Source of the DNA: SVMC01 sp045601345
GTDB taxonomy: Bacteria > Bacillota > Clostridia > Oscillospirales > Oscillospiraceae
Reading direction: 5' to 3'
DNA: 61,328 nucleotides
Assembly: GCA_045601345.1 (NCBI GenBank)
Contig: JAZRZL010000053.1
Coordinates: 1 to 61,328 of the forward strand
Shown here: piece by piece, positions 22,863 to 31,575 of the stretch
Layout of the letters: the number at the start of each line of letters is the position of its first letter
Position numbering within the stretch: position 1 is the stretch's first letter
Made by a program: the position numbers and the translations under genes
The notes under the pieces: model-generated
What the model was told of the DNA's origin: nothing
Database searches by the model: none
Seen by the model: only the letters and a program-made list of their open reading frames with translations

Positions 22863-23819
22863 ATGCTGATCCCCATATTATTATTTATTGTCGGCCTTGT
22901 GCTGCTCATTAAGGGCGGTGACTGGTTTGTAGATGCTGCCACCGGCATTGCCCATCGGTTTCATGTGCCGGAGCTGCTCATCGGTGCTACGGTGGTCTCT
23001 GTTGGCACTACCCTGCCAGAGGTCATGGTTTCCGCAACCTCTGCACTTTCCGGCCATGGCGAAATTGCTTACGGCAATGCCATTGGCTCCATTATCTGCA
23101 ATACCGCCCTGATTTGTGCGCTCACCTTTACCATTCGCCCCGCTACGGTCGATCGGAAGGTACTGCGTACACCGGTGATTTTCTTCTTTATTGCTGCCGC
23201 ATTTTATATTGCCGTTGCACTGTGTACCGGCGAATTTAGTCGCTGGACGGGGCTGGCACTTCTGACAATTTTCGCTGTGTATATGTTTGTGGTGATCCGT
23301 CAGGCGCTGACCCGGCGCGAGCCACAGGCAGAGACAGCAGATCCAACGCCCCTGTGGAAGGAGTTGCTGCTTCTGGTGGTTGGTGCAGCCTGCATTGCAG
23401 TGGGTGCCCGCCTTCTGGTGGACAATGGCACCAAAATTGCGGAAGCGCTCGGCGTTCCCGAATCTGTCATTGCACTTACCTTTGTGGCCTTGGGTACCTC
23501 TCTGCCGGAGCTGGTCACTGCTGTGACGGCTCTTATCAAGGGGCACAGCGCTCTCTCACTCGGCAATATCATTGGCGCGAACCTTTTCAATTTGGTTTTG
23601 GTATCCGGCCTGTCGGCTGCACTGAAGCCTTTTGCTGTTCCCTCCAGCAAGCAGATCGCGGGCATGAATTCCTCCTTCGTGGTGGATATTCCGGTGATGC
23701 TGGTGGTTATGCTCCTGCTTACCGTACCTGCGCTGAAATGTAAAAAATTAACCAGACCGCAGGGCGTTGCTCTCCTGCTCATCTACGCCGCCTTTTGCGT
23801 TTACCAATTTGCAATGTGA
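22863..23819 (+). CDS. Na+/Ca2+ exchanger-type cation antiporter (CaCA, YrbG-like)
   Basis: A 318-residue protein with about ten hydrophobic helices in two inverted halves. The alpha-repeats are TVVSVGTTLPEVMVSATSAL with GNAIGSIICN, and TFVALGTSLPELVTAVTALI with GNIIGANLFN; the acidic residues of G-T-x-L-P-E bind the cation. It exchanges Na+ (or H+) for Ca2+ or a similar ion across the membrane. I chose the ATG at 22863, preceded by TAGGAGA; it begins straight in the first helix. Single gene. Confidence 0.93.
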   Translation: MLIPILLFIVGLVLLIKGGDWFVDAATGIAHRFHVPELLIGATVVSVGTTLPEVMVSATSALSGHGEIAYGNAIGSIICNTALICALTFTIRPATVDRKVLRTPVIFFFIAAAFYIAVALCTGEFSRWTGLALLTIFAVYMFVVIRQALTRREPQAETADPTPLWKELLLLVVGAACIAVGARLLVDNGTKIAEALGVPESVIALTFVALGTSLPELVTAVTALIKGHSALSLGNIIGANLFNLVLVSGLSAALKPFAVPSSKQIAGMNSSFVVDIPVMLVVMLLLTVPALKCKKLTRPQGVALLLIYAAFCVYQFAM

Positions 23820-23937
23820 AAAATAGTTGTCAATCTTGTGCATCATTTTTGACTGCCCCCGCATGGGTAAAAAAATGCCGGCGTTTTCTCCTGCAAAATT
23901 GAAATTTTTTATGGGCATCCCTATTTGTTCTGTGTGA

Positions 23938-24065
23938 GGTGAGTTGCAAGGGATTTTTTGTTAAATTCAATGATAATCGAAGGGAATACTTGATGTATTT
24001 TCAAGATCTTTATTAAATTTGACAGAAATATGACCCGCAGATTTGCCTGTGATGAATTTTTAGAG
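23938..24065 (-). repeat. MITE-like repeat family, copy 1 (one end degraded)
   Basis: Reverse complement aligns along its length with 41038-41186: shared blocks include CTCTAAAAATTCATCACAG, AATCTGCGGGTC, AATACATC-AGTATTCCCT and ATCCCT. One terminal inverted repeat (TGAATTTTTAGAG, 24053-24065) is intact; the other has decayed. The rest of 23820-24130 shows no gene. Confidence 0.65.
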
Positions 24066-24131
24066 AATTTGATTCTGCCAAGTGACAAAATCGTCTTATG
24101 ATATGTAGTAGCCGTCTTTGGACAATACCCA

Positions 24132-24164
24132 AGGGAAGCCTGATGCATGGGGCTTCCCTTTTTT
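24132..24164 (+). terminator. strong intrinsic terminator upstream of the first parS
   Basis: AGGGAAGCC / GGCTTCCCT stem, 10-nt loop, then six T residues. No gene precedes it within 300 bp, so it may end a short untranslated RNA starting within 24070-24130; I see no convincing promoter for that. Confidence 0.75.
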
Positions 24165-24179
24165 GTTTCACGTGAAACA
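24164..24179. promoter_or_regulatory. parS site 1
   Basis: TGTTTCACGTGAAACA, a perfect 16-bp palindrome identical to the canonical bacterial parS (TGTTnCACGTGAAACA). ParB loads here to start chromosome segregation and SMC recruitment. Confidence 0.95.
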
Positions 24180-24189
24180 AGAATCCTTC

Positions 24190-24375
24190 CCCATGGCGTT
24201 AAGTTAGCAACTGTGAAAACTTTCGTTTTGATAACATTGTTCCACAAAGGCCAAGAACCGAAAACCTTCCTAACATAGAAAGCGCTCCGTCTTAGGAGGC
24301 TAACCTCATCCGCCGCCTGCGGGCGGCTTCAGAGGGGAAGGCAAGGGCTGTTAACTTAACGCCATTGAGAATCCT
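24190..24375. repeat. dispersed intergenic repeat, copy C
   Basis: Shares GCGTTAAGTTAG, AAAACCTTCCTAACATAGAA, CATCCGCCGCCTGCGGGCGG, AGAGGGGAAGGCAAGGGCTG and TTAACTTAACGCCATTGAGA with copy B; part of the CTTCCCC arm is missing. It lies exactly between the two parS sites. Confidence 0.8.
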
Positions 24376-24393
24376 TCCGCTAGAGGCAGGAAT

Positions 24394-24409
24394 TGTTTCA
24401 CGTGAAACA
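24394..24409. promoter_or_regulatory. parS site 2
   Basis: A second perfect TGTTTCACGTGAAACA, 230 bp from the first and 85 bp before parA. Confidence 0.95.
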
Positions 24410-24430
24410 GGAAAAAAACTGGAATTTAGA

Positions 24431-24458
24431 TTGAAATGCAAAAAAATTATGTTATAAT
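24431..24458 (+). promoter_or_regulatory. parA-parB promoter
   Basis: TTGAAA (24431-24436), 16-bp spacer, TATAAT (24453-24458). ParB bound to the parS 22 bp upstream could regulate it. Confidence 0.7.
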
Positions 24459-24493
24459 AGTTTCTACAGATAGATGCCGGAAGGAGGCGCACT

Positions 24494-25252
24494 ATGGGGC
24501 AGATTGTTGCGATTGTCAATCAGAAGGGTGGCGTAGGGAAAACGACCACGGCGGTCAACCTTTGCGCTGGGCTGTTTCGCGCTGGAAAACGGGTGCTGCT
24601 GGTTGATTTTGACCCGCAGGCCAATGCGACCTCCGGCTTCGGCGTAGAGAAGCGGCATCTCAAGCATTCGGTTTATGATGTACTTCTTGGCGGTGTCAGC
24701 GTAAGGGATGCCATTGTTCATAACGATAACGGCGATATTCTTCCCTCAACCTCGGCTCTGGCTGGTGCGGGCATTGAGCTAACCGATATGCAAAACCGCG
24801 AATTTATTCTGCATGAGGCCATTGCTCCCCTTGCCGGAGACTATGACTACATATTCATCGACTGCCCGCCCTCTCTGGAGCTGCTGACCCTCAATGGCCT
24901 GTGCGCCGCGCAGACGATTTTGGTGCCGGTGCAGTGCGAATACTACGCACTGGAGGGGCTATCCGATCTGATGGCCACCCTTCGTGCGGTGAAGGCACGG
25001 CTCAACCCCACACTTTCCATTTTTGGTGTTCTGCTTACCATGTTTGATGGGCGTACCAACTTCTCTATGCAGGTTGCGCAGGAGGTGCGCCGCCATTTTC
25101 CGGGCAAGGTGTTTTCCAGTGTGATTCCCCGGAATGTGCGTATTGCCGAAGCCCCCAGCCATGGCATGAGTGTGTTTACCTATGACCGCCATAGTCGCGG
25201 CGCAAGGGCATATGAGCTGCTTGTGCAGGAAATCTTAAACAGGAGGCCATGA
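24494..25252 (+). CDS. parA: chromosome partitioning ATPase ParA (Soj)
   Basis: A 252-residue P-loop ATPase. The deviant Walker A KGGVGKTTTAVNL lies at residues 11-23, VLLVDFDPQANATSGFG is Walker A', and YIFIDCPPSLELLTLNGL is Walker B. It has the short Soj form without an N-terminal HTH. It binds DNA as an ATP dimer and is released by ParB to help origin segregation. GGAGG RBS. It starts the operon parA-parB-26108 with 1-bp spacing to parB. Confidence 0.96.
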   Translation: MGQIVAIVNQKGGVGKTTTAVNLCAGLFRAGKRVLLVDFDPQANATSGFGVEKRHLKHSVYDVLLGGVSVRDAIVHNDNGDILPSTSALAGAGIELTDMQNREFILHEAIAPLAGDYDYIFIDCPPSLELLTLNGLCAAQTILVPVQCEYYALEGLSDLMATLRAVKARLNPTLSIFGVLLTMFDGRTNFSMQVAQEVRRHFPGKVFSSVIPRNVRIAEAPSHGMSVFTYDRHSRGARAYELLVQEILNRRP

Positions 25253-25253
25253 T

Positions 25254-26111
25254 ATGGCAAAAGGTCTTGGAAAAGGGCTTGGCGCTCTGCTTGGCGATTT
25301 TGACACCATTCCCCAGCCGTCCGACAGCGTGACCAACGTCTCCATCTATAAGGTCGAACCCAATCCCGATCAACCCCGCCACAGCTTTGACGAAGAAGCT
25401 CTGCAAACGCTGGCCGATTCTATTACGGCGCACGGCATTGTACAGCCCCTTACCGTGCGGGAGCTGCCCAACGGCTATTATCAGATCATTGCCGGAGAGC
25501 GCCGCTGGCGAGCTGCCCGACTGGCAGGCTTATCCGAGGTACCCATTGTGGTTATCGAAGCGGATGACCGCAAGGTGATGGAGCTTGCACTGGTGGAAAA
25601 CCTCCAGCGTGAGGATTTAAACCCCATTGAAGAGGCAAAAGGTTATCGCGTTCTCATAGAGGAATACGGCCTTTCGCAAGAGGCCTGCGCCAAACAGCTC
25701 GGAAAATCCCGCCCTGTGGTGGCAAACAGTCTGCGGCTTTTGCAGCTTTGCCCTGAGGTTTTGACCATGGTAGAGGAGGGAACGCTCTCCGCCGGTCATG
25801 CCAGAGCTATCGTCTCTCTTCCCAGCAGCAAAATGCAGCAAACCGCTGCACAGAGAGTGCTTGCTCTGCGTCTGTCCGTCCGGCAGACCGAAGCACTGTG
25901 CAAAAAGCTGATGCAGGAGCCGCCTCCCCCGGAAACCCCGCCGCAGGTGGATTACTATGCCGAGTGCGCCCGCAGTCTCTCCAAAACGCTTGGCCGCGGC
26001 ACCCGCATTGTTACCGGGAAGAAAAAGGGGCGCATTGAACTGGAATACTACGATCAGGATGATCTACAGCACCTGCTGGATGCTCTGCAAACCCTTGGAG
26101 GAACAAAATGA
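25254..26111 (+). CDS. parB: chromosome partitioning protein ParB (Spo0J)
   Basis: A 285-residue CTP-dependent clamp. The N-terminal ParB domain has the GERRWRAARLAG box (CTP/arginine patch) near residue 80 and ALVENLQREDLNPIEEA. An HTH follows (SQEACAKQLGKSRPVVANSL) that reads parS, then a C-terminal dimer domain. Its two sites lie just upstream of parA. Overlaps the next gene by 4 bp. Confidence 0.96.
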   Translation: MAKGLGKGLGALLGDFDTIPQPSDSVTNVSIYKVEPNPDQPRHSFDEEALQTLADSITAHGIVQPLTVRELPNGYYQIIAGERRWRAARLAGLSEVPIVVIEADDRKVMELALVENLQREDLNPIEEAKGYRVLIEEYGLSQEACAKQLGKSRPVVANSLRLLQLCPEVLTMVEEGTLSAGHARAIVSLPSSKMQQTAAQRVLALRLSVRQTEALCKKLMQEPPPPETPPQVDYYAECARSLSKTLGRGTRIVTGKKKGRIELEYYDQDDLQHLLDALQTLGGTK

Positions 26112-26602
26112 ACGAAGAAAAAAAGAATACGCCGGTCAGCTCTGAAAAGCGGACAGCACTTCTGCGATACCTTGCTATTTTATTTGCGGTTGCCTTTCTG
26201 CTGGTGCTGCTGTCCTATTTAATTCAGGGCTTCCATTCCCAGTCCACGATTGACAAGCTGAATATTACCTCAGCCAGTGCGCTCCAAAATGCCGAGCGGC
26301 TTCAGGAGGACAACCGAGAGCTGACACAGGAGAACAACGACCTGAATGACGAGCTGGACAATGCCCGCGCAGCGATCCTGGAATATCAGGAATCTGCCAA
26401 AGCGGAAAGCAAGGCTGCTGCGGATGAGGCAAGGCAGTCAGCTGCGAAGGCGGTGCAGAAGGCTTATGATTTGCTTCTGATTGCCAACAATGCCGCCAAT
26501 AAGGAGGAAATGACACAGGCACTTGAGGCATTGAAGCAGGAAAAAGAATATCTTTCCGAGCAGGGGCGCAAGCTTTATGAGCAGCTCCTGAACGAGAATT
26601 AA
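26108..26602 (+). CDS. single-pass membrane protein with coiled coil (unknown function)
   Basis: A 164-residue protein. Short charged N-terminus, one membrane helix (about 20-41: LAILFAVAFLLVLLSYLI), then Gln/Glu/Asn-rich heptads (about 60-105) and an Ala-rich helix to the end. The layout recalls small divisome or segregation-associated coiled-coil proteins. It overlaps parB by 4 bp and precedes serS, so it is expressed with the partition genes. A role at the membrane during chromosome segregation is possible but unproven. Confidence 0.75.
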   Translation: MNEEKKNTPVSSEKRTALLRYLAILFAVAFLLVLLSYLIQGFHSQSTIDKLNITSASALQNAERLQEDNRELTQENNDLNDELDNARAAILEYQESAKAESKAAADEARQSAAKAVQKAYDLLLIANNAANKEEMTQALEALKQEKEYLSEQGRKLYEQLLNEN

Positions 26603-26630
26603 TTGCAAATTACAACATGAGGTGGAAAAT

Positions 26631-27920
26631 ATGCTGGATATTAAACGCATTAAGGAAAATCCTGAGGCAGTCAAGGCCGGGTTCCGCGCCAAAGAAGTGG
26701 ACTGTGACGCGCTGGTAGATCGGATTTTGGAGCTGGACGTGGAGCGCCGCAATCTGATTGCTGCTACCGAGGCCAAGAAGGCCGAGCAAAACAAGGTCTC
26801 CAAGGACATTCCCAGACTGAAAAAAGCCGGGGAGGATGTAGCACCCGTATTTGCCCGTATGAGCGAATTAAAGGCGGAAATCGCTCAGAACGATGCCCGC
26901 CTGTTCGATATTGAGGCCGAATATCGCACCGATATGCTGAGCCTTCCCAATCTGCCCGATCCCGACCTGAAGCCCGGTGGCAAGGAAAATAACGAACCCC
27001 TGCGCTACTATGGGGAACCGCACGTGTTCGATTTTGAGCCACAGCACCATGTTGATCTGTGTACCAGCTTGGGTCTGATCGACTATGAGCGCGGTGCCAA
27101 TTTGGCTGGCTCCGGCTTCTGGATCTATCGTGGACTGGGTGCCCGTCTGGAATGGGCGCTGCTGAACTACTTCATGGATTGCCATCTTGCCGATGGCTAT
27201 GAAATGGTCATCCTGCCGCATATGCTGGAGTACCGCTGCGGCGAAACCGCCGGCCAGTTCCCCAAGTTTGCCGATGAGGTCTATAAGATTGAGAACCCCA
27301 CCGATGACCGCACCCATTTCATGCTTCCCACCGCCGAGACGGCACTTGCCTCCCTGCACCGCGATGAGATCATGAAGGAAAGCGACCTGCCCCATAAGCT
27401 CTTTGCCTATACCCCCTGCTTCCGCAGAGAGGCCGGCTCTCACAGAGCCGACGAGCGCGGTATGGTGCGCGGTCACCAGTTCAATAAAATTGAGATGTTC
27501 CAGTACACCCTGCCCGAGAAGTCCGATGAGGCTTTTGAGGAGCTGGTCGGCAAGGCAGAAAATCTGGTGAAGGGTCTGGGCTTCCACTTCCGCACCGTGA
27601 AGCTGGCCGCCGGTGACTGCTCCGCCTCCATGGCTCGCACCTATGACATTGAAATCCAGATTCCGTCCATGAACGGCTATAAAGAAGTATCCTCCGTGTC
27701 CAATGCCCGCGATTATCAGGCGCGCCGCGGCAACATCCGCTTCCGCAGAGAGGCCACCGGCAAGCCCGAATTCGTCCACACGCTCAATGGCTCCGGTCTG
27801 GCCACCTCCCGCATCTTCCCGGCCATGGTCGAGCAGAACCAGAGAGCGGATGGCTCCATTGTGGTACCCGAGGTGCTCAGAAAGTATCTGGGCGGTCTGG
27901 AAATTATTGAAAAGAAATAA
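26631..27920 (+). CDS. serS: seryl-tRNA synthetase
   Basis: A 429-residue class II synthetase. The N-terminal two-helix arm (about 30-105) holds tRNA-Ser. The catalytic core has TPCFRREAGSHRADERGMVR (motif 2) and NGSGLATSRIFPAMVEQNQ (motif 3). ATG 26631 follows TGAGGTGG by about 6 bp. Position after parB matches the origin-proximal order common in Clostridia. Confidence 0.97.
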   Translation: MLDIKRIKENPEAVKAGFRAKEVDCDALVDRILELDVERRNLIAATEAKKAEQNKVSKDIPRLKKAGEDVAPVFARMSELKAEIAQNDARLFDIEAEYRTDMLSLPNLPDPDLKPGGKENNEPLRYYGEPHVFDFEPQHHVDLCTSLGLIDYERGANLAGSGFWIYRGLGARLEWALLNYFMDCHLADGYEMVILPHMLEYRCGETAGQFPKFADEVYKIENPTDDRTHFMLPTAETALASLHRDEIMKESDLPHKLFAYTPCFRREAGSHRADERGMVRGHQFNKIEMFQYTLPEKSDEAFEELVGKAENLVKGLGFHFRTVKLAAGDCSASMARTYDIEIQIPSMNGYKEVSSVSNARDYQARRGNIRFRREATGKPEFVHTLNGSGLATSRIFPAMVEQNQRADGSIVVPEVLRKYLGGLEIIEKK

Positions 27921-27931
27921 GGAGACATAAA

Positions 27932-28357
27932 ATGGCAAAGAAAAAGAGCAAGATTCTTCAGGAATTTAAGGAATTCGCCATTAAGGGCAATATGTTCGAT
28001 ATGGCAGTTGGTGTCATCATCGGCGGTGCCTTCAAGGGTCTGGTGGATTCGCTTACCAACAACATCATCATGCCCATCATCTCCGTCTTCACCGGTAATG
28101 TGAACTTCTCCCAGTGGAAGATCGCGCTCGGCACGAAGGTTGTGGACGGAGAAGAGGTTGCCAATGAGCTGCTCTACGGTGACTTCATCAGTGCAATCAT
28201 TAACTTCCTAATTATGGCCTTTGTTGTCTTCCTTATGGTCAAGGCCATCAACCGTCTGCGCGACCTTGGCAAGAAGGACGAAGAAGCCGCCCCTCCCCCC
28301 GAGCCTACCAAAGAAGAAAAACTCCTCACCGAAATCCGCGATCTGCTGAAAAAGTAA
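27932..28357 (+). CDS. mscL: large-conductance mechanosensitive channel
   Basis: A 141-residue MscL. The N-terminal helix FKEFAIKGNMFDMAVGVIIG leads into the pore helix TM1 (GGAFKGLVDSLTNNIIMPII). A periplasmic loop, TM2 (FISAIINFLIMAFVVFLMVK) and a charged C-terminal helix after PPPEPTKEE complete it. It opens under membrane tension to release solutes on osmotic downshock. RBS AAGGAGA, 11 bp after serS. Confidence 0.96.
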   Translation: MAKKKSKILQEFKEFAIKGNMFDMAVGVIIGGAFKGLVDSLTNNIIMPIISVFTGNVNFSQWKIALGTKVVDGEEVANELLYGDFISAIINFLIMAFVVFLMVKAINRLRDLGKKDEEAAPPPEPTKEEKLLTEIRDLLKK

Positions 28358-28372
28358 TTTAGAAACAGCAAG

Positions 28373-28720
28373 GGGACGGTTCTGTGTACTTAGCACAGAC
28401 CCGTCCCCCCAATGGCAGTAAGTTCACAGCCCTTGCCTTCCCCTCTGGGGAAGGTGCCGCCCGCAGGCGGCGGATGAGGTTGGCCTCCTAAGACAGAGCG
28501 CTTTCTATATTAGGAAGGTTTTCTGTTTTAGCAGTGCATCCAATAACCTCATCAGTCTCGCTTCGCTCGCCAGCTTCCCCAAAGGGGAAGCCTTAGCGCG
28601 GGCTATGTTAGGAAGGTTTCCGCAAGACAGTGGACGGTTCTCTGTCTTGCCGTCCACTGTCTGCGTGTTTATTTGCACCCAGTTTCAAGACAGAGAACCG
28701 TCCTCTGTCTTGGTGATTAA
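28373..28720. repeat. dispersed intergenic repeat, copy D
   Basis: The inverse orientation of copies B and C: CTTCCCCTCTGGGGAAGG, GCCGCCCGCAGGCGGCGG, GCGCTTTCTATATTAGGAAG, GCTTCCCCAAAGGGGAAGCC. It begins with an imperfect hairpin GGGGACGG...CCGTCCCC that may end mscL transcription, and closes with a second inverted GACAGAGAACCGTCCTCTGTC-like hairpin. No gene in 28358-28723. Confidence 0.85.
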
Positions 28721-28723
28721 AAA

Positions 28724-29959
28724 TTATGTTGCTATTTTTTTTGCGGCCTTACGGCGCTCCATTTCGGAGACAATGACAGAGCAGGAGGCATCGCCCACGA
28801 TATTGACGGTGGTACGACCCATATCGAAGATGCGGTCAACACCGGCAACCAGCGCAATGCCTTCGACCGGCAGACCGACAGATTGCAGCACCATAGCCAG
28901 CATGACCATACCTGCACCGGGCACACCGGCGGTGCCGATGGAAGCCAGCGTTGCGGTCAGAACGATGGTAATCATCTGCGTAAGGGTCAGGTCAATGCCG
29001 AAGCAGGAGGCAATGAACACGGCACACACACCCTGATAGATGGCGGTGCCGTCCATGTTGATGGTTGCGCCCAGCGGCAGGACGAAGGAGGAGATATCCT
29101 TGTCTGCACCGAGCTTCTCCGTGCATTCCATATTGATGGGCAGAGTGCCAACGGAGGAGGCAGAGGAGAAGGCGAACATGATAGCGGGGAGCATACCCTT
29201 GAAGAAGGTCAGGGGGCTCATCTTGCCGAGGGTACGTACAGCCAGAGAATAGACAATGATGGCATGGAGGATGTAGCCGAGATAAGCTACCAGCAGCACC
29301 TTTGCGAGAGAGCCAAGGACAGCCGGACCATTCTCTGCCACGACCGGGCAAATCAGGCAGAAGACACCGATGGGGGAGAGCTTTACAATCAATTCCATTG
29401 TTTTGAGGAACAGATCATTGAGGGTTTCCACCAGCGTGAATTCCATATTTTCGCGCTTTTCTTTAATAAGCAGCAGAGCAAAGCCGATGAGAAGACTGGC
29501 CACGATGATTTGCAGCATATTGGCTTCGACAAAAGGCTTAAAGAAATTGGAGGGGAAGATACCCACGAGGGTATCCATGAAGTTGACGGAATCGCCGGCC
29601 TCATAGGTCAGGTCGGTGGTTTGGAGTGCGGGGAAGATGCCCTTGAAGAGGTTTGCGAGGATCAGGCCGATGGTGACGGCGCAGGCGGTGGTAGCCAGAT
29701 AGTAAACGATGGTCTTCACGCCGATGGAGCCGACCTTGCGGATATCGCGCATGGAGATCACGCCAGCCATGATGGAGAAGAATACCAGCGGGGTGACGAC
29801 CCATTTAATGAGGTTCAGGAAAATGGTGCCGAAGGGCTTGATGTAGGAGATTGCGATGTCTGCGTGCTTGGTCAGCGCCATACCGGCGATGATGCCGAGC
29901 ACCAGAGCGATAAAGATTTGCGCCGCGAGGGATAGCTTTTTGTTTTTCTTTTCTTGCAT
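28724..29959 (-). CDS. dicarboxylate/amino acid:cation symporter (DAACS)
   Basis: A 411-residue membrane transporter of the GltP/DctA family: helices throughout, re-entrant loop FSSASSVGTLPINMECTEKL, the TM7 motif GATINMDGTAIYQG, and TLASIGTAGVPGAGMVMLAM. These bind the acidic substrate and sodium or protons. Start at 29959 (MQEKKNKK) with AAAGG upstream. It lies 53 bp after a TSUP transporter, possibly in one transcript. Glutamate, aspartate or C4-dicarboxylates are likely substrates. Confidence 0.94.
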   Translation of the reverse strand: MQEKKNKKLSLAAQIFIALVLGIIAGMALTKHADIAISYIKPFGTIFLNLIKWVVTPLVFFSIMAGVISMRDIRKVGSIGVKTIVYYLATTACAVTIGLILANLFKGIFPALQTTDLTYEAGDSVNFMDTLVGIFPSNFFKPFVEANMLQIIVASLLIGFALLLIKEKRENMEFTLVETLNDLFLKTMELIVKLSPIGVFCLICPVVAENGPAVLGSLAKVLLVAYLGYILHAIIVYSLAVRTLGKMSPLTFFKGMLPAIMFAFSSASSVGTLPINMECTEKLGADKDISSFVLPLGATINMDGTAIYQGVCAVFIASCFGIDLTLTQMITIVLTATLASIGTAGVPGAGMVMLAMVLQSVGLPVEGIALVAGVDRIFDMGRTTVNIVGDASCSVIVSEMERRKAAKKIAT

Positions 29960-30012
29960 AATATCAACCTTTCTTCTATTTTCTTCTATTTTCAACTCCG
30001 AAGAGTTAAAAA

Positions 30013-30774
30013 TCAATAAACGCCCGCAACACGCAGAAGCAGAAGGAGCAGGACGAGCAGGATGATGGGACGGGTAATGCGCACACCGGATTTGATGGCC
30101 ATGCCAGAGCCGAGCCAGTTGCCCACCATATTGCAGACAGCTGCGGCGAGCCCCAATAAAATCAGCACTTGCCCACCGCGCAGAAACACAATAAGGCTTG
30201 TGATATTGGTTGTCAGGTTGACAGCTTTACACAAGCCGTTAGAGGCGAGAATATCAAGCTTTGCGAACATAGAAAAGAGGACAATGAGAAAGGTTCCGGT
30301 GCCGGGACCGTAAAATCCATCGTAAATACCGACGGCCAGAGAAATGGCGGCGGCAATGCAGGTGGTTTTTGTCCAATTTTCGATCGGCTCAGTATGTTCC
30401 TTCAGGGTATTTTTCCGAAGAACCAGAATTGCTGTAATCGGAAGCACGACATAAAGCACCTTAGAGAGCACATCGGAATCCATAAGCAGGGAAAGCTTTG
30501 CGCCCACAAAAGCGCCAGCTAAACCGGCGGCAATACATGGCAGCGCCATTGCCCAGCGGATCAGACCCTGACGGGCGAAGCGGTAAGTAGTCAGCGCGGT
30601 GCCGCAGGTGGAGGAAAGCTTGTTGGTTGCGATGGCCTGATGTGGCGGCAGCCCCGCCAGCAAATAGGCTGGCAGCGAAATCAGGCCGCCCCCGCCGCCG
30701 ATGGCATCCACAAATCCGGCAAGCAGCACCATCGGACAGCAAATCAAAAAAGTTATCAGGTTTGGGGTCATCAT
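30013..30774 (-). CDS. TSUP-family anion transporter (TauE/SafE)
   Basis: A 253-residue protein with about eight helices in two halves. It starts with GFVDAIGGGGGLISLPAYLL, the family hallmark, and repeats it as VGIYDGFYGPGTGTFLIVLF. TSUP proteins move sulfite, sulfonates or other organic anions. GGAGA-type RBS. Upstream of and possibly cotranscribed with the DAACS gene. Confidence 0.92.
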   Translation of the reverse strand: MMTPNLITFLICCPMVLLAGFVDAIGGGGGLISLPAYLLAGLPPHQAIATNKLSSTCGTALTTYRFARQGLIRWAMALPCIAAGLAGAFVGAKLSLLMDSDVLSKVLYVVLPITAILVLRKNTLKEHTEPIENWTKTTCIAAAISLAVGIYDGFYGPGTGTFLIVLFSMFAKLDILASNGLCKAVNLTTNITSLIVFLRGGQVLILLGLAAAVCNMVGNWLGSGMAIKSGVRITRPIILLVLLLLLLRVAGVY

Positions 30775-30974
30775 TGGTCTCCCAGAGGTTGTAAAATTTT
30801 TTCTATACCAAGTATAGCACAGGTATTAATATTTTTCTACAAAAAATTGAGGAGTTTTTCCTGATTTTTTGAAATTTTGATGCAGGACATCGGCTTGCCC
30901 TGCAAGCAATAATTCTTGACATAAAAACCAAATATCACTGCAACATATAAATTTCATGCCACATGGAGGAGAAT

Positions 30975-31196
30975 ATGAAAAAGAAATGGATTTCTGCTTT
31001 TTTATTTCTGTGCGCCGCTTTGCTTACGGTCGGTTTTGTGGTGCGGCTGTATTGTGATTATGTGTTTTATTATGCATATGGCTCTGCGCCGTTTTATTTG
31101 TACATTGCGAAACGGTTTATCTGCTATTTGATTCCGGCAATTGGCTGTTTTGCCGCCGCGATCATTCTTCAAAAACGAAAAACAGAAGCCTCCTAA
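30975..31196 (+). CDS. small two-helix membrane protein (unknown function)
   Basis: A 73-residue protein with two hydrophobic segments (about 6-26 and 47-65), aromatic-rich between them (YCDYVFYYAYGSAPFYLYIA), and a basic tail. ATG 30975 follows TGGAGGAG by 6 bp. It stands alone. Its end overlaps an inverted repeat that could serve as terminator. No family recognised. Confidence 0.65.
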   Translation: MKKKWISAFLFLCAALLTVGFVVRLYCDYVFYYAYGSAPFYLYIAKRFICYLIPAIGCFAAAIILQKRKTEAS

Positions 31197-31236
31197 ATAG
31201 ACGGTAGAGAAACAAAGTCAATTTAGGGGGCTTCTA
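31186..31236. terminator. hairpin at the end of the small membrane protein gene
   Basis: GAAGCC-CCTAAA pairs with TTTAGG-GGCTTC around a long loop, overlapping the stop codon. Moderate evidence only. Confidence 0.4.
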
Positions 31237-31308
31237 TCAGCCGAGAGATATTCCTTTATTCGTTATCTTTGGGAGGAAAGGCGATCCTGTGTCTGCCTCA
31301 TATGTGTG

Positions 31309-31575
31309 TCAATGAGAACCGTCTGTGTTGGCATATTCTGTCCCGGAGAGAAGGGCGCGGAGGGATTTGAGGAGCTGGGCATCGTTCTCGCTCAGGCGAA
31401 GGTTGGCATGGGTCTGGTCACCGTTGGGGGTGCGGACGGTGACATCAAGCACATTGTCCGCTTCTAGCCGGTTCTCTGCGCAATAGCGCAGGAAAGCTGT
31501 AAATTTTGGATGCTCCTTCTGAAAAGCTTTCATTTGCGTTTTTAGACGTATGATTTCGACTGGATTCAGGTTCAT
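31309..31575 (-). CDS. conserved small soluble protein (unknown function)
   Basis: An 88-residue protein: an N-terminal helical half (IIRLKTQMKAFQKEHPKFTAFL), then a beta-like section (VLDVTVRTPNGDQTHANLRL) and a helix (LLKSLRALL). No signal peptide or membrane segment. Start at 31575 overlaps the end of the ArsC-like gene by 4 bp, so it is the last gene of the truA operon. No family recognised. Confidence 0.65.
   Translation of the reverse strand: MNLNPVEIIRLKTQMKAFQKEHPKFTAFLRYCAENRLEADNVLDVTVRTPNGDQTHANLRLSENDAQLLKSLRALLSGTEYANTDGSH

Noticed and set aside
23820..24493. Replication origin next to parS.
   Set aside because: No cluster of TTATCCACA-type DnaA boxes, no dnaA gene and no AT-rich unwinding region with repeats were seen.
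28883..29935. Long open frame antisense to the DAACS transporter gene.
   Set aside because: Composition (His/Gly/Asp-rich) is typical for the antisense of a membrane protein gene; no motif and no RBS.
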